Assembly: GCF_001463745.1 (NCBI RefSeq)
Contig: NZ_BBWJ01000010.1
Location: 1 to 64,000, forward strand
Length of the DNA: 64,000 nucleotides
Reading direction: 5' to 3'
Source: Aureimonas sp. AU22
Lineage (GTDB): Bacteria; Pseudomonadota; Alphaproteobacteria; Rhizobiales; Rhizobiaceae
The position numbers and the translations under genes were made by a program. Below the pieces are notes generated by a model. That model was not told where the DNA came from and did no database searches. It saw only the letters and a list, made by a program, of their open reading frames with translations. This document shows, in pieces, positions 63,796 to 64,000 of the stretch; position 1 is the stretch's first letter; each line of letters starts with the position of its first letter.

Positions 63796-64000
63796 ATGCG
63801 CATGTCGGCGATCTTCCGTGTCGTCACGCGCCACGCCGAGAGTGAGACCGTCGGCGGCTGGGTGGGCGGCCGTGCCCTGGCGCCTCTCGCGGACGCGGCA
63901 CCCTCGTGTCCGCGCGTCGATGCGCGGCGAGGCTTCGCACAGCCCGCCCTTGCGCAGTCCCCGCTGGTGGAACTCCGGGCCATCACGCTGACCGGACGGC
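63796..64000 (+). other. Open frame running off the right edge, uncertain
   Basis: From an ATG at 63796 a frame stays open to the window end (MRMSAIFRVVTRHAESETVG ... QSPLVELRAITLTGR). The last residues resemble the first strand of an ABC ATPase, but no P-loop is reached and there is no clear ribosome site. It may be the start of a gene or only a non-coding stretch of 286 bp after the SDR. Confidence 0.25.

Noticed and set aside
63578-63991. A plus-strand frame at the right edge overlapping the last SDR
   Set aside because: Its first part lies out of frame inside the SDR and the translation is Ser/Arg-rich without motifs.

Overview
The window is GC-rich, densely packed DNA from an alphaproteobacterium, most likely a member of the Hyphomicrobiales (Rhizobiales). 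This is inferred from the Pseudomonas denitrificans-style cob genes, the neighbourhood hrcA-grpE / rph-rdgB-hemW / rsmI-yraN, and the many GTG/TTG starts and 4-bp gene overlaps. No rRNA, tRNA or CRISPR array was seen. All calls come from reading the sequence and translations by eye; no search was run.

Region 1 (1-21.6 kb) is a cobalamin island. It holds the 5' end of cobC, then cobB, cbiD and cobK, the tight minus-strand operon cbiX-cobH-cobL-cobI-(cbiG::cobJ)-cobM, a TSUP permease overlapping cobQ, and a canonical cobalamin riboswitch that heads cbtB-cbtA-cobP-cobW-cobN-cobO. The gene set is mixed. CbiX, CbiD and CbiG are parts usually assigned to the early-cobalt ('anaerobic') route, whereas CobN, CobW and CobO belong with late cobalt insertion, and no cobG or cobF is visible. 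A cytochrome b561, a short-chain dehydrogenase and a small P-loop ATPase sit between the two halves.

Region 2 (21.6-41.9 kb) is mostly housekeeping: NDH-2, a DUF3096 peptide, a 3-hydroxybutyrate-dehydrogenase-like SDR, folD, grpE, hrcA, an NCS1 permease, rph, rdgB, hemW, ynfA, rsmI, yraN, an adenosine kinase, the comM-type ATPase, an SH3 protein, gshB, an EI24 membrane protein, two endonuclease-III-type glycosylases and an Ada-like methyltransferase. Two copies of a ~180-bp multi-hairpin repeat lie between convergent gene pairs (folD/grpE and adenosine kinase/comM), and their stems differ by compensatory changes.

Region 3 (41.9-64 kb) is accessory. It begins with an IS5-type insertion-sequence remnant at the stop codon of the second glycosylase. 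Next comes a GntR-controlled tripartite tricarboxylate transporter locus with a DHDPS-like enzyme and a Gfo/Idh/MocA oxidoreductase, followed by a decayed LysR gene and three poorly characterised exported or membrane proteins. A second GntR locus carries kdgD and a complete peptide-type ABC transporter, with a perfect 12-bp inverted repeat as likely operator. The window ends with a soluble double-PAS chemoreceptor, a MarR remnant and a divergent HxlR/SDR pair. Both solute-binding-protein genes are followed by perfect intercistronic hairpins.
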